Positions 1-9,436 of a stretch of 64,000 nucleotides of DNA are shown piece by piece. Position 1 is the first letter of the stretch. Each line of letters begins with the position of its first letter. The DNA comes from Sphingomonas caseinilytica (GTDB lineage: Bacteria; Pseudomonadota; Alphaproteobacteria; Sphingomonadales; Sphingomonadaceae). The notes beneath the pieces are model-generated. The model had not been told where the DNA came from and did no database searches. It was given only the letters and a program-made list of their open reading frames with translations. The stretch covers positions 62,001 to 126,000 of the forward strand of contig NZ_JAMGBA010000003.1 of assembly GCF_023516455.1 (NCBI RefSeq), in the 5' to 3' direction. A program made the position numbers and the translations under genes.

Positions 1-329
<329 letters not shown>

Positions 330-376
330 CTAGCGATTTCACCGGGCTCCGGCTACCGCACGAGATGCGACGGTCC

Positions 377-1135
377 TCAAACCAGCGATGCTAGCGGCTT
401 GTCGCTGAAGCAATCCGCCCTCCGTACAGGCCAGTCGAGCTGGCCCGCCCCGCGGGGTGGCATCTGCTCGACTATCCGAAGCCAGCGAAAGCCATGCCGC
501 CCTTCAATGAGTTGCGCTGTCACGCAGGGACCATGTTCCAGAGGTGGAACACGGCTCTCGCCCTCAAGATCGCCTCCATCCGCCCTTTGATGGCGAAACA
601 CGGGCTTGTGCCTCCTGAACATCGTTCGTTTCGATCCGGCGACATAGGGGATAACCCGCTCAGCCTTGCCAACCGACGCGCCGGACATCGAATCCCGGGC
701 GGCATATACATACCCCAATGAAATGGCCGCCGTCGCAACAAGCAGGAACGCGAGCATGAACGCCCGACCCGCAACGAATTGACGCGACCTCGCTACGAAT
801 TGCCAGAAGCCGATTCCGGCGACCAGAATGCCCCAAAAGAGCAACACAGCGCTTGGATCCGAGGCAACTTCGCCGGGCGCCCCCACTTCGCTCGCAAACC
901 ACGCCACGACCAGCATCAGCGGCGAGACGATCAGAAAGCCCGCATTCTTGACGACCCCGCGAAGCTCGTCCGGAACAACAAAGGAAATCGGCTGCTTCTT
1001 CCTTAGCTGCGCATAGTCTGCCGTTCGGCCGAATTCGCCAGCTCGATGAGTGAATGCGCCTCGCCGCATCGATTTATCGAAGGGATCCGTCCCGCGAGAC
1101 GAAGGTACGCGATCTGACACCAGGCCCCCAATCAT
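377..1135 (-). CDS. Hypothetical membrane protein with three predicted TM segments
   Basis: The protein has 252 residues and I do not recognise a family. It has a basic, soluble N-terminus of about 60 residues and three hydrophobic stretches (around VVKNAGFLIVSPLMLVVAWF, AVLLFWGILVAGIGFWQFV and FMLAFLLVATAAISLGYVYA). A basic, Cys- and Trp-containing C-terminal half follows, which would be outside the cytoplasm if the third segment spans outwards. It lies in the queA-tgt direction, 59 bp upstream of tgt, so it could be co-transcribed with tgt. The start is uncertain: no good ribosome binding site is visible, and an internal Met at residue 23 is an alternative. Confidence 0.6.
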   Translation of the reverse strand: MIGGLVSDRVPSSRGTDPFDKSMRRGAFTHRAGEFGRTADYAQLRKKQPISFVVPDELRGVVKNAGFLIVSPLMLVVAWFASEVGAPGEVASDPSAVLLFWGILVAGIGFWQFVARSRQFVAGRAFMLAFLLVATAAISLGYVYAARDSMSGASVGKAERVIPYVAGSKRTMFRRHKPVFRHQRADGGDLEGESRVPPLEHGPCVTAQLIEGRHGFRWLRIVEQMPPRGAGQLDWPVRRADCFSDKPLASLV

Positions 1136-1202
1136 TCGGCCCGCCCATCAAACGCTATGTAGCGCTTCGTGACAAGTCGCGCGCGACCTGTATGGAACGA
1201 GC

Positions 1203-1958
1203 ATGATCGAACCCTGGGTCTATGCCGCGCTGACCGCTGTTGCGGTTCTCACCGGCTTCATCGACGCCATCGCCGGTGGCGGCGGCCTGATCATGATGCC
1301 GGCGCTGCTGTCGGCGGGTGTGCCGCCCATCAATGCGCTTGCCACCAACAAGCTTCAGTCGATGTTCGGAACCGCAACCGCCTATTCGAACTACTTTCGC
1401 AAGGGCCTCGTCGACTGGCGTGCCAATATCCTCACCGTCGTCCTCGTGTTCATCGGAGCCAGCGTCGGCGTGATTGTCGTCCAAAGCATCGATACCCGGT
1501 CCCTCTCCCTGATCATCCCGCTCTTGCTGGTCGGCGTTGCCGCCTATGTCCTTATCAGCCCGCGGATGAGCGACGAAGACGCGCACCAGCGGATCAGCGG
1601 CAAGGCTTATGCCCCGGTCGGTGCCGCGATAGGGGCCTATGACGGCTTCTTCGGTCCGGGCACCGGCAGCTTCTTTACCGCCTCGCTGGTCGGCCTTCGC
1701 GGACTTGGCCTGACCCGGGCGACGGCTCTGACAAAGTTGTTCAACCTCACCAGCAACATCGCTTCGGTCCTGTTCTTCGCCATCGGCGGCAAGATGTTCT
1801 GGCTGTTGGGTCTCTGCATGGCCGCTGGCGCAATGGTCGGCGGCTGGATCGGCAGCCATACGGCGATGCGTTTCGGTGCCAGGCTGATCAGGCCGCTGCT
1901 CGTTCTCCTGTCGCTGGGCCTCACGACGCGATTGCTATGGACCTATTTTTCGGCCTGA
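1203..1958 (+). CDS. TSUP-family (TauE/SafE) membrane transporter
   Basis: This is a 251-residue inner-membrane protein of the TSUP/DUF81 family, whose members export sulfite, sulfoacetate and other anions. The typical N-terminal signature is present: GFIDAIAGGGGLIMMPALL followed by NALATNKLQSMFGT. The second half repeats the pattern (GFFGPGTGSFFTASLVGL, ATALTKLFNLTSN). About eight hydrophobic segments fit the family topology. It is followed after 34 bp by a sulfotransferase on the same strand. The pair could be linked through sulfur chemistry, but that is inference from position only and the substrate cannot be read from sequence. Confidence 0.88.
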   Translation: MIEPWVYAALTAVAVLTGFIDAIAGGGGLIMMPALLSAGVPPINALATNKLQSMFGTATAYSNYFRKGLVDWRANILTVVLVFIGASVGVIVVQSIDTRSLSLIIPLLLVGVAAYVLISPRMSDEDAHQRISGKAYAPVGAAIGAYDGFFGPGTGSFFTASLVGLRGLGLTRATALTKLFNLTSNIASVLFFAIGGKMFWLLGLCMAAGAMVGGWIGSHTAMRFGARLIRPLLVLLSLGLTTRLLWTYFSA

Positions 1959-1992
1959 CTCCCGCCGCATTCTGTTCATAGGTGCGTGGCTC

Positions 1993-3009
1993 ATGGACAA
2001 GCCGCTCAACCATCAGTCGCATTTCGCCTTCATCGTCGGTGCGCCGCGCTGCGGGACGACGACATTGGCGGGCTTCCTGCAGCAGCACCCCGATGTTTGC
2101 TTCTCCATCGTGAAGGAGCCCCACTTCTTCTCGCACGACGAGGTGGCGGCTTTACCGGAGGACAAGCTGGAGCGGACTGTCACAGAGGAATATTGGCAGC
2201 GCTTCTTCGGGCATTGCGAAGGCGATCCGAAGCTCTACGCCGAAGGCTCGGTGACCTATCTCTACGCGGCGGACCGGATGGCGCCAATCCTGAAGCTGTG
2301 GCCGAACGCCAAATTCGTCATCGCCCTGCGCGATCCGGTTGCCATGTTGCCCTCGCTTCATGCTCGTTTGCTGGTAACCGGCGACGAGACCATTCGCGAC
2401 TTTCCTGCGGCATGGGCCAAGATCGGCGAACGCGCCAAGGGCAAGTCTATTCCCAAAAGTGCGATCGACCCCCGATGGCTTCGCTATGATTGGGCAGGAC
2501 AGCTCGGTGAGAATGTCGCACGATTCATCAATGCGGTGGGCCGCGAGCGATGCCACATCGTTCTCTTCGACGATCTTTCGAGCGACCCCGAAGGAACGTA
2601 CCGCAATCTTTGCGGCTTTCTTGGCCTCGAGCCTTGGGCGGCCACGAATTTCAAGCCGCAGCGCATCAATAAATCAATCCGGATCGGATGGCTGCAGCGC
2701 TTCCTGAAGCGCCCGCCGAAGGCAGTTCGCAGCGCACTCGCCGGCGAGAAATTTCACAAGCGCGAGAAGAAGGTCGGGTCGGGCGAAAGCAAGGCGCTTG
2801 CGACGATCTTTCGCGTTCGCAAGCGCTTGCTCGACTGGAACAAGATCCCTGCCAAGCGGCAGCCCCTCGATCCCGCCGTTCGCCAGCAGATCATCGACAG
2901 CTTGCGCGATGACGTGATCCTGCTTTCGAGGACGATCGACCGGGATCTCAGCCACTGGCTGGGCGGAATTCCCGAAGCGAAACCCGAGAAGGCAGGGCGC
3001 CGCGCCTAG
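1993..3009 (+). CDS. PAPS-dependent sulfotransferase family protein
   Basis: This is a 338-residue cytoplasmic sulfotransferase-domain protein that would transfer sulfate from PAPS to an unknown acceptor. The 5'-phosphosulfate-binding loop is near the N-terminus ([17 protein letters not shown]). The segment [18 protein letters not shown] corresponds to the 3'-phosphate-binding strand with the conserved Arg-Asp-Pro. The fold continues with a DDL segment and a basic C-terminus. The stop codon overlaps that of the convergent queA gene: both stops are formed by the palindrome CTAG at 3006-3009. The acceptor, which could be a surface glycan or lipid, cannot be inferred. Confidence 0.85.
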   Translation: MDKPLNHQSHFAFIVGAPRCGTTTLAGFLQQHPDVCFSIVKEPHFFSHDEVAALPEDKLERTVTEEYWQRFFGHCEGDPKLYAEGSVTYLYAADRMAPILKLWPNAKFVIALRDPVAMLPSLHARLLVTGDETIRDFPAAWAKIGERAKGKSIPKSAIDPRWLRYDWAGQLGENVARFINAVGRERCHIVLFDDLSSDPEGTYRNLCGFLGLEPWAATNFKPQRINKSIRIGWLQRFLKRPPKAVRSALAGEKFHKREKKVGSGESKALATIFRVRKRLLDWNKIPAKRQPLDPAVRQQIIDSLRDDVILLSRTIDRDLSHWLGGIPEAKPEKAGRRA

Positions 3010-4034
3010 GCGGGGAGCAGCAACGAACTATCCCCATAGCTGTAGAAGCGGTAGCCCTGTTCGATCGCGTGCGCATAGGCTGACTTCATGACGTCGAGCC
3101 CCATCAGGGCACTGACCAGCATGAACAGGGTGGACTTCGGCAGGTGGAAATTGGTCATCAGGCCGTCCACCGCCTTGAACCGATAACCGGGCGTGATGAA
3201 GATGGCGGTATCGCCGTCGAATGGCTGGATCCGCCCATCGTCGCCGGCCGCGCTTTCGATCAACCGAAGCGAAGTGGTTCCCACCGCGATCAGCCGCCCG
3301 CCTGACTGCTTTGCCTGATTGAGCCGCTCGGCGGTTTCCTGGTCGATCCGCCCCCACTCGCTGTGCATCTTGTGGTCGGTGGTATTCTCCGACTTCACCG
3401 GCAGGAACGTGCCCGCGCCGACATGCAGGGTCAGCATCTCGCGCTTGACGCCGCGCTCATCGAGGGCAGCAATCAGCCGATCGGTGAAATGCAGGGCTGC
3501 TGTCGGCGCGGCAACGGCGCCGGCCTCGCGAGCGAACATTGTCTGATAGTCGGTTTGATCGGAATGATCGGTTCCCCGCTTGCTGGCGATATAAGGCGGG
3601 AGCGGCATCTGCCCGGCCCGTTCAAGCAGTAGCTCGACAGGTTCCTCACCATGAAAATGGAGGAGGATCGCGCCCTCCGGATCCCGCGCAACTGCGCTGG
3701 CCCTCACCCCTTCGCCGAATTCGATGACGTCGCCATCGCGGACCCGCTTGGCGTTCCGAACGAATGCCCACCATTCCCGAAGCCCCTCGCGCTTGTGCAA
3801 GGTTGCGCCGATCCGCGCCTCGCCACGCATTCCTTCCAGCTGCGCCGGAATGACGCGGGTGTCATTGAACACCAGCACGTCGCCGGACCGGAGTATCGAC
3901 GGTAGGTCGAGCACCGTCCGATCGGACAGTTTGGCCTCGTCGACCAGCAGCATCCGCGCGGAATCGCGCGGCCGTGCCGGGCGAAGTGCAATGCGTTCGG
4001 GCGGAAGGTCGAAGTCGAATAGGTCGACGCGCAT
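3006..4034 (-). CDS. queA: tRNA preQ1(34) S-adenosylmethionine ribosyltransferase-isomerase
   Basis: QueA transfers and isomerises the ribosyl group of SAM onto preQ1-modified tRNA to give epoxyqueuosine. The 342-residue length is normal. Recognisable blocks are the N-terminal [49 protein letters not shown] and [17 protein letters not shown], ending in YSYGDSSLL. The start ATG overlaps the stop of the upstream ppi gene by one base (TAATG), suggesting translational coupling. It is the last gene of the minus-strand xseB-ispA-coaD-ppi-queA string and converges on the sulfotransferase. Confidence 0.97.
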   Translation of the reverse strand: MRVDLFDFDLPPERIALRPARPRDSARMLLVDEAKLSDRTVLDLPSILRSGDVLVFNDTRVIPAQLEGMRGEARIGATLHKREGLREWWAFVRNAKRVRDGDVIEFGEGVRASAVARDPEGAILLHFHGEEPVELLLERAGQMPLPPYIASKRGTDHSDQTDYQTMFAREAGAVAAPTAALHFTDRLIAALDERGVKREMLTLHVGAGTFLPVKSENTTDHKMHSEWGRIDQETAERLNQAKQSGGRLIAVGTTSLRLIESAAGDDGRIQPFDGDTAIFITPGYRFKAVDGLMTNFHLPKSTLFMLVSALMGLDVMKSAYAHAIEQGYRFYSYGDSSLLLPA

Positions 4035-4849
4035 TACTGGGGAGTCGCGGCCTCTTCTTGCGGCGGCGTTTCAGCGGCAGGCTCCGCCGGTGCCTGTTCC
4101 GTAGGTGCGGGAGCTGGCTGTGCCTGCTCTGCCGGCGGCGCTGCCTGCTCTGGGGCTGCCGGCGCGGTTTCCGCAGGAGCGGCCGGGGGACCGGACGGTG
4201 CGGACTGGGGCTGCGCGGCAGCCGTGGATTCAGCAGGCGCAGGCGCTGCGGCAGTCACGACGGGCGGTGCCGGAAGCGGGCCACCGATTGTCGCGCGAAC
4301 GATCTTGGTCGGCGCTTGGGGCGGTTCGCCCACGGCGATTCCGTCAACCGCACCCATGCCCTCAATTACGCGGCCGAAGGCGCTATATTTGTGATCCAGC
4401 ACGAAGCGCGGGGCCAGCATGATGAAGAATTGGCTGTTGGCACTGTTGACGTCCTCGGCCCGCGCCATCGACGCGACGCCGCGCACATGCGGGAAATCGC
4501 CGAACTCAGCCGGCACGTCGGGGAGCCGCGAGCCGCCTTCACCGGTACCCATAGGATCGCCGCCCTGGGCCATGAACCCCGGGATCACGCGGTGGAAGAC
4601 CAGGCCATCGTAGAAGCCGGCCACGGTCAGCTGCTGGATCCGATAGACGTGCTGCGGTGCGATATCGGGGCGAAGCTGGATGACCACCTTGCCGCCGTTC
4701 GAAAGTTCCAGCGTCCAGCGATTGGCAGGGTCGGCCGCGACCTCGGCTGGCGCAACCATCGAGACGGGCGGCTTTACGGGTTCCGGAGCGGGCTTTGCCG
4801 CAATCATCGCAAAAGCGAGAAAAGGCAACGCAACCAAACGCTTATTCAT
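4034..4849 (-). CDS. Exported cyclophilin-type peptidyl-prolyl isomerase
   Basis: This is a cyclophilin-fold prolyl isomerase that should act in the periplasm. I start it at the internal Met giving [18 protein letters not shown], a plausible signal peptide; an upstream ATG would add MGVSK. The catalytic core shows [20 protein letters not shown] and [12 protein letters not shown], matching the Arg, Phe and Gln active-site region of cyclophilins. The last about 85 residues are a low-complexity Ala/Pro/Glu/Gln tail not needed for catalysis. It sits between coaD (62 bp upstream) and queA (one-base overlap) in the same transcription unit. Confidence 0.92.
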   Translation of the reverse strand: MNKRLVALPFLAFAMIAAKPAPEPVKPPVSMVAPAEVAADPANRWTLELSNGGKVVIQLRPDIAPQHVYRIQQLTVAGFYDGLVFHRVIPGFMAQGGDPMGTGEGGSRLPDVPAEFGDFPHVRGVASMARAEDVNSANSQFFIMLAPRFVLDHKYSAFGRVIEGMGAVDGIAVGEPPQAPTKIVRATIGGPLPAPPVVTAAAPAPAESTAAAQPQSAPSGPPAAPAETAPAAPEQAAPPAEQAQPAPAPTEQAPAEPAAETPPQEEAATPQ

Positions 4850-4911
4850 CTTCGAAACTCCCACCCCCTGGATCGCTTCCGACTATCGCGGCAGCGCCGT
4901 CGACTCCAGTG

Positions 4912-5400
4912 CTATTTCAATTTTTTCGCGACATCGGCCGCCACGGCCGGGGTAACGAACTTGTTGATCGCCCCGCCATAGCGCGCGATTTCTTTCACCA
5001 GCCTTGACGCGATCGGCTGTAGCGAGACGTCCGCCATCAGGAAGACCGTTTCGATCCGGTCGTTCAGCTGCTGGTTCATGCCGGCCATCTGATACTCATA
5101 TTCGAAGTCCGCGACGGCACGCAGGCCGCGAAGGATCAACGTCGCGCCTTCACGTTCCGCGAAATCCATCAGCAGGGAATCGAACTCGACGACGCTGACA
5201 CCCGGAACGTCGGCGACTTCGCGGCGAACCATTTCCATTCGCTCGGCGACCGTGAACATCGGTTCCTTCGACGGATTGGTCGTGACACCGATCACCAGCC
5301 GATCGACTAGGTGAGCGCCGCGCCGGATGATGTCGAGGTGGCCGAGCGTGATCGGGTCGAACGTTCCCGGATAGACGCCGATGCGCTGCTTCGAAGCCAT
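4912..5400 (-). CDS. coaD: Phosphopantetheine adenylyltransferase
   Basis: CoaD makes dephospho-CoA from ATP and 4'-phosphopantetheine, the fourth step of CoA synthesis. The 162 residues begin MASKQRIGVYPGTFDPITLG with the nucleotidyltransferase signature TFDPITLGH. They also contain the family segments LILRGLRAVADFEYEYQMA and SRLVKEIARYGG. The start ATG shares one base with the stop of ispA (TGATG). A much longer reading frame extends upstream, but it runs through ispA in another frame and is not supported. Confidence 0.97.
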   Translation of the reverse strand: MASKQRIGVYPGTFDPITLGHLDIIRRGAHLVDRLVIGVTTNPSKEPMFTVAERMEMVRREVADVPGVSVVEFDSLLMDFAEREGATLILRGLRAVADFEYEYQMAGMNQQLNDRIETVFLMADVSLQPIASRLVKEIARYGGAINKFVTPAVAADVAKKLK

Positions 5401-6311
5401 CAACGGTCCCTTTCCTCTACGTAGCGGGCAACAGCGCGAAGCAGGTCCGCTTCCTCGCCATGATGTTCCAGATGCTCGATCGCCTGTCCAATCAGGATCG
5501 AACATTGTTGCCGGGCGCGATCCTCGCCAAGCAAGGATACGAATGTCGCCTTTCCGGCATGTGCGTCCTTGCGCAGCCGCTTGCCGGCCACCGCTTCGTC
5601 GCCGGCATGGTCGAGCAGGTCGTCGGCAATCTGGAACGCCAGCCCGATGTCGCGTGCGAAGCCGCGATAGGGCGTGCGCGCTTCGGGCGGCAGGCGCCCC
5701 ATGATGCACGCCGCCTCGACAGCGAACTCGATCAAGGCGCCGGTCTTCAGCTGCTGAAGGCGGGTGATCGATCCCATGTCCAGCACTTGGCCCTCCGCGA
5801 CTAGGTCGAGCATTTGCCCCCCGGCCATGCCGTTCGGACCCGATGCGCGGGCCATTTCCAGCACGAGCTCGGCGCGGACGAACGGATCCTCATGGGTCGC
5901 GGTGTCCGCGATGATCTCAAACGCCAGGTCATGGAAACAGTCGCCGGCAAGCACCGCCGTCGACTCATCGAAAGCCCGGTGCACGGTCGGTTTGCCGCGA
6001 CGCAGGTCGTCGTCATCCATGCAAGGCAGATCGTCATGGATCAGCGAATAGACGTGGATTGCCTCGATCGCTGCCCCGGCGCGAATCACCCGGTCTTCCG
6101 CAATGCCGAACAATCGGCCGGTGGCCACGGTCAGGAGCGGGCGAAGCCGCTTTCCCCCGCCCAGCCCGGCATGGCGCATGGCCTCGAACAGCCGGTCGCG
6201 CCCGTCTCCCGATCCGGCCAGGTAGCTTGAGAAAATGGATTCGACTTTGACGGCAATGCGATTGGCTTCGGCCTGAAGCTCGGCGTCGGTCACGCCACGC
6301 TCAAGCAGCAT
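5400..6311 (-). CDS. ispA: Farnesyl/geranyl diphosphate synthase (polyprenyl synthetase)
   Basis: This is a short-chain trans-prenyl diphosphate synthase condensing IPP with DMAPP and GPP, feeding quinone, carotenoid or hopanoid synthesis. The first Asp-rich motif is DDLPCMDDDD and the second is QIADDLLDHAGD. GGGKRLRPLL and the RRGKPTVH segment are also typical. I start at MLLERGVTDAELQ, which overlaps the end of xseB by 11 bp; the upstream extension runs inside xseB. The xseB-ispA order is the usual bacterial arrangement. In many alphaproteobacteria dxs follows, but here coaD does. Confidence 0.94.
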   Translation of the reverse strand: MLLERGVTDAELQAEANRIAVKVESIFSSYLAGSGDGRDRLFEAMRHAGLGGGKRLRPLLTVATGRLFGIAEDRVIRAGAAIEAIHVYSLIHDDLPCMDDDDLRRGKPTVHRAFDESTAVLAGDCFHDLAFEIIADTATHEDPFVRAELVLEMARASGPNGMAGGQMLDLVAEGQVLDMGSITRLQQLKTGALIEFAVEAACIMGRLPPEARTPYRGFARDIGLAFQIADDLLDHAGDEAVAGKRLRKDAHAGKATFVSLLGEDRARQQCSILIGQAIEHLEHHGEEADLLRAVARYVEERDR

Positions 6312-6543
6312 TGAAGGGGCTCGTGCCCTTTGGTTGGCCGTCCGGGCCCAGAGCAATCTGCTCGATGCGGGCCTGTGCCGCCTTCAGACGCGCTTCGCAG
6401 TGACGCTTCAGCCGGTCTCCCCGCTGATAGAGCTCAATCGACTCGTCGAGCGGAGCCTGGCCCTGCTCAAGGCTTCGGACGATCTGCTCCAGCTCGGCAA
6501 GCGCCGCCTCGAAGCTCATTTGCTCAATGTCACCCTGATCCAT
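6301..6543 (-). CDS. xseB: Exodeoxyribonuclease VII small subunit
   Basis: This 80-residue small subunit of exonuclease VII degrades single-stranded DNA together with XseA, which is not in this window. The signature SFEAALAELEQIVRSLEQGQ is followed by LDESIELYQRGDRLKRHCE, the helical core of the family. It is the first gene of the minus-strand string and its 3' end overlaps the ispA start by 11 bp. A TrcR-like gene lies 32 bp upstream on the same strand and may share its promoter. Confidence 0.95.
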   Translation of the reverse strand: MDQGDIEQMSFEAALAELEQIVRSLEQGQAPLDESIELYQRGDRLKRHCEARLKAAQARIEQIALGPDGQPKGTSPFNAA

Positions 6544-6575
6544 TGCCTAGCTTCTGGGCCTTGGGCTTCGCCAAA

Positions 6576-7280
6576 TCAACGCTTGAAGGGATCCTTGATG
6601 CCCGGAACGATTTCGTCCGATTCCGCTGCACCTTCCAGGTCCACGTCGGCTGCTGCCAGCGCGGCTTCGGCTTCGCGGGCATGCGCTTCGCGTTCGGCGC
6701 GCAGCTGTACAATCAGCGCGTCACGATCGCTGGCCAGCCGCTCGTCGGTCGGCGCGACTGTTCCGGCGGCCTTCTGGGCCTTGGCTACGGCCGCATCCAG
6801 TTCGCGCTGCGACGTCAGGCCCAGGGTCACGGGGTCCTTCGGCTGGATATTGGCCATGTTCCAGTGGGTCCGCTCACGGATCGCGGCGATCGTCGTGCGC
6901 GTCGTGCCGATCAGCTTGGAAATCTGGCCGTCCGACACTTCCGGATGGTTGCGGATGATCCAGGCGATGCCGTCCGGCTTGTCCTGCCGCTTCGAAACCG
7001 GCGTGTAGCGCGGCCCCTTCGTGCGCGTGACCGGGTCCGGCGCCTTGTGCATTTGCAGCACATAGTCCTGGTCGGCCTGGCCCTTTTCGATTTCCTCGTG
7101 CGTCAGTTCGCCCGAACGGATCGGATCGCGGCCCGTCAATTTGGTTGCAGCCGTATCGTCGGCAATCGCCTGCACCTCGAGCACGTGCAGCCCGCAGAAA
7201 TCGGCGATCTGCGAGAAGCTGAGCGAGGTGTTGTCGACCAGCCAGGCGGCGGTCGCATGCGGCATGAGCGGCTGGGCCAT
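6576..7280 (-). CDS. trcR: DUF1013 cell-cycle transcriptional regulator (TrcR-like)
   Basis: This 234-residue protein belongs to the alphaproteobacterial DUF1013 family, which includes the cell-cycle regulator TrcR. It has two helix-turn-helix-like stretches (LSFSQIADFCGLHVLEVQAI and VSDGQISKLIGTTRTTIAAI) with a conserved stretch KPDGIAWIIRNHPE between them. A charged, Ala-rich C-terminal helix carries variable sequence. I start at MAQPLMPHATAAWLVDN because this is where family conservation begins; the frame stays open 11 codons upstream. It precedes xseB on the same strand. Direct targets cannot be told from this sequence. Confidence 0.85.
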   Translation of the reverse strand: MAQPLMPHATAAWLVDNTSLSFSQIADFCGLHVLEVQAIADDTAATKLTGRDPIRSGELTHEEIEKGQADQDYVLQMHKAPDPVTRTKGPRYTPVSKRQDKPDGIAWIIRNHPEVSDGQISKLIGTTRTTIAAIRERTHWNMANIQPKDPVTLGLTSQRELDAAVAKAQKAAGTVAPTDERLASDRDALIVQLRAEREAHAREAEAALAAADVDLEGAAESDEIVPGIKDPFKR

Positions 7281-7293
7281 CTTCGTCTCCACA

Positions 7294-7326
7294 AACAATA
7301 AGGGCCGCCCCACCGAAGGAGCGGCC
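7294..7326 (-). terminator. Possible terminator between GST gene and trcR
   Basis: On the minus strand GGCCGC and GCGGCC can pair around a short GC loop (arms 7321-7326 and 7303-7308), followed by CTTATTGTTT. It lies after the GST gene and before trcR. The T-tract is interrupted, so termination may be weak. Confidence 0.35.
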
Positions 7327-7386
7327 AGTCATTGGGAGCGCATCTAATCGCGACAGCCGATCAGGGCAAGCAGAGTCTGAGGAATG

Positions 7387-8004
7387 TCAGTCCTCTAGCC
7401 CGACATGCCCGTCCATCGTCATGATCCGCTCCATCCAGCGGATGATCTCCGGATAGGCTTCAAGGTCGAAATCGGCCTCGTCGGCGACATGGGTGTAGGC
7501 GAACAGGCAGATGTCGGCGACGCTGAACTGGTCGGCAACGAACCATTTCCGGTCCTTGAGGTGGTTGTCCATCAGGTCCAACGCGTGGAGCCCATTCTCA
7601 CGCTTGCCCGTGATCTGCATCCGCTGAGCATCGTTCAATGCCTCGATTCCAATGAAACGAAGCCAGAAGCGGAGCGTGGCGATGTTGGGTTCGTGATTAT
7701 ACTGCTCCCAGAACATCCAGCGGAGCATGTCGGCCTGGTCGAAATGCCCGTCCGGGATCAGCTTCGAACCATTAGCCAGGAAAAAGCAGATCGCATTGCT
7801 TTCGGTAAGGAAGCGGTTCCCGTCCTGCAGCACGGGAATCCGGCCGTTGGCATTGATATTGGAGAGGAATTCCGGCGTTCGCGTCTCGCCATGCATGATG
7901 TCGTAGTTGCGGCGCTCAAGCTTGATCCCGACATGGGCCGCGGTCAGGCGGATTTTGTAGCAGTTCCCCGACCGCGCATCTTCGTGAAGGATCAGCCCGC
8001 TCAT
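7387..8004 (-). CDS. Glutathione S-transferase family protein
   Basis: This is a 205-residue cytosolic GST-fold protein. The N-terminal thioredoxin-like domain shows LILHEDARSGNCYKIRLTAA, the cis-Pro segment NGRIPVLQDG and the glutathione-contacting ESNAICFFLA. The C-terminal helical domain includes FSVADICLFAYTHVADEA, the N-capping box region of GSTs. The start ATG overlaps the stop of the upstream quinone oxidoreductase (ATGA), so the two are probably translated together. That pairing suggests handling of electrophiles or quinones, but the substrate is unknown. Confidence 0.92.
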   Translation of the reverse strand: MSGLILHEDARSGNCYKIRLTAAHVGIKLERRNYDIMHGETRTPEFLSNINANGRIPVLQDGNRFLTESNAICFFLANGSKLIPDGHFDQADMLRWMFWEQYNHEPNIATLRFWLRFIGIEALNDAQRMQITGKRENGLHALDLMDNHLKDRKWFVADQFSVADICLFAYTHVADEADFDLEAYPEIIRWMERIMTMDGHVGLED

Positions 8005-9005
8005 TGCCCCATTGTTAGCACGATCTTGCCGATATGGTCACCCGCTTCCATCCGCGCGTGCGCTTCAGCCGCCTGCTCCATCGGAAAACTCCGGTCCATG
8101 ACCGGCTTCAATCGATTGCTTTCGACATATGGCCATACGGTTTGCGCGATTTCATCGCGGACCATCGTCTTGAAGCCGATTTCGCGGGCGCGAAGCGTTG
8201 AGCCGGTGAGGGTCAGGCGCCGGCGCATCATGTCAGGAATGGTAATCTCCGCCGTCGCTCCGCGCTGGAACGCGATTGAAATGTGCCGTCCATCATCCGC
8301 AAGACATTGGAGATTTCTCGGCAGATAGTCGCCTCCGACCATGTCGACCACCACGGCGACCCCCGCGCCTTCCGTCCAGCGCTGGACCGCGTCGACGAAA
8401 TCGGTTGTCGCGTAATTGATCGCATGTGCCGCACCCAGTTCGATGGCCGCGGCGCATTTCTCGTCTGATCCGCAGGTTACGATGACCTCCAGTCCGAATA
8501 GACTGCCCAGCTTGATCGCCATGGTTCCAATCCCGCTGGTCCCGCCATGGACGAGCACCGTTTCGCCTTCGGCCGCGAAGCCTCGTTCGAACAGGTTGAC
8601 CCAGACGGTGAACAGCGTTTCCGGGATTGCCGCCGCCTCGGTCAGCCGGAGTACTTCCGGGACCGGAAGACAGGTTCCGGCAGGCGCGACACAATATTCG
8701 GCATATCCGCCGCCCGCGACCAACGCGCAGACTTTCGAGCCGATCAGGTGCGTCGAGCCCTGCCCCGCCGCGACCACGGTTCCGGCGATCTCTAGACCGG
8801 GTATGTCGCTTGCGCCGGGCGGAGGCGGATAAAGACCCCTGCGCTGAAGCACGTCGGGCCGGTTTACCCCGGCCGCGGCAACCTTGACCAACAGCTCGCC
8901 CTTGCCGGGCTTGGGTGTCGGACGCGACGCCAAACGCAGCTGCTCGGGCCCGCCTGGTCCAGCAATTTCTACAACGCGCATTACGTCCGGGATAATTTCG
9001 CTCAT
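8001..9005 (-). CDS. NAD(P)H-quinone oxidoreductase (PIG3/zeta-crystallin type)
   Basis: This is a zinc-independent medium-chain dehydrogenase/reductase of 334 residues. The N-terminal GroES-like part contains GVNRPDVLQRRGLYPPPPGA and DIPGLEIAGTVVAAG. The Rossmann part has VHGGTSGIGTMAIKLG and VTCGSDEKCAAAIELGA, typical of NADPH-binding quinone reductases. I start at MSEIIPDVMRVVEI. The frame is open nine codons further, into the divergent promoter region shared with the DUF1192 gene. It overlaps the downstream GST by 4 bp and likely forms a two-gene detoxification operon. Confidence 0.92.
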   Translation of the reverse strand: MSEIIPDVMRVVEIAGPGGPEQLRLASRPTPKPGKGELLVKVAAAGVNRPDVLQRRGLYPPPPGASDIPGLEIAGTVVAAGQGSTHLIGSKVCALVAGGGYAEYCVAPAGTCLPVPEVLRLTEAAAIPETLFTVWVNLFERGFAAEGETVLVHGGTSGIGTMAIKLGSLFGLEVIVTCGSDEKCAAAIELGAAHAINYATTDFVDAVQRWTEGAGVAVVVDMVGGDYLPRNLQCLADDGRHISIAFQRGATAEITIPDMMRRRLTLTGSTLRAREIGFKTMVRDEIAQTVWPYVESNRLKPVMDRSFPMEQAAEAHARMEAGDHIGKIVLTMGQ

Positions 9006-9073
9006 CGACGCTCCCTGTACAGTCGGGCGCAAGCTTATTGACTTGGGTCAATCATCGGTCAACGATTCCGAAC

Positions 9074-9271
9074 ATGGACGAGGAAGACTTCTTTTCCAGC
9101 CGCCCGCAGGACCCTTTGACCCAGGTGGTGAAGCAGGATCTAGGGCCGCTTTCGCAGGACGAGCTTCAGGTTCGTATCGAGACGTTGAAGGGCGAAATCG
9201 CTCGCGTCGAAGCCCACATGGCCGCAGCCTCGGCCCATCGCTCGGCTGCCGACGAGCTATTCAAGAAGTAG
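9074..9271 (+). CDS. DUF1192 family small protein
   Basis: This 65-residue protein matches the alphaproteobacterial DUF1192 pattern: an acidic N-terminus, DPLTQVVKQDLGPLSQDEL, then a heptad-like helix (RIETLKGEIARVEAHMAAAS) and a short charged end. The family function is unknown. I use the internal ATG giving MDEEDFF because conservation begins there. It is divergent from the quinone oxidoreductase and precedes clpA by 165 bp. I see no clpS in that gap, although clpS often precedes clpA. Confidence 0.8.
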   Translation: MDEEDFFSSRPQDPLTQVVKQDLGPLSQDELQVRIETLKGEIARVEAHMAAASAHRSAADELFKK

Positions 9272-9436
9272 CAAGCCGCCCTCAGGGACGCCGACGGGCT
9301 TCAGCTGTGGCCTTCCCACCACGCGCGCGACGAACCGATCACCTCCCCATCTCTTTGCCCCTTGATTGACTCGGCGAAGGGGCCAACATTGATGGTCGAG
9401 CCCGCCGGCTCCCCGGTGGGCATGGAGTGACCGTGA

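Noticed and set aside
5401-5709. N-terminal extension of CoaD
   Set aside because: It would overlap the ispA gene and adds Arg-rich sequence unlike any CoaD protein.
9272-9436. clpS before clpA
   Set aside because: No frame in this gap resembles ClpS; the gap is too short for the whole protein.
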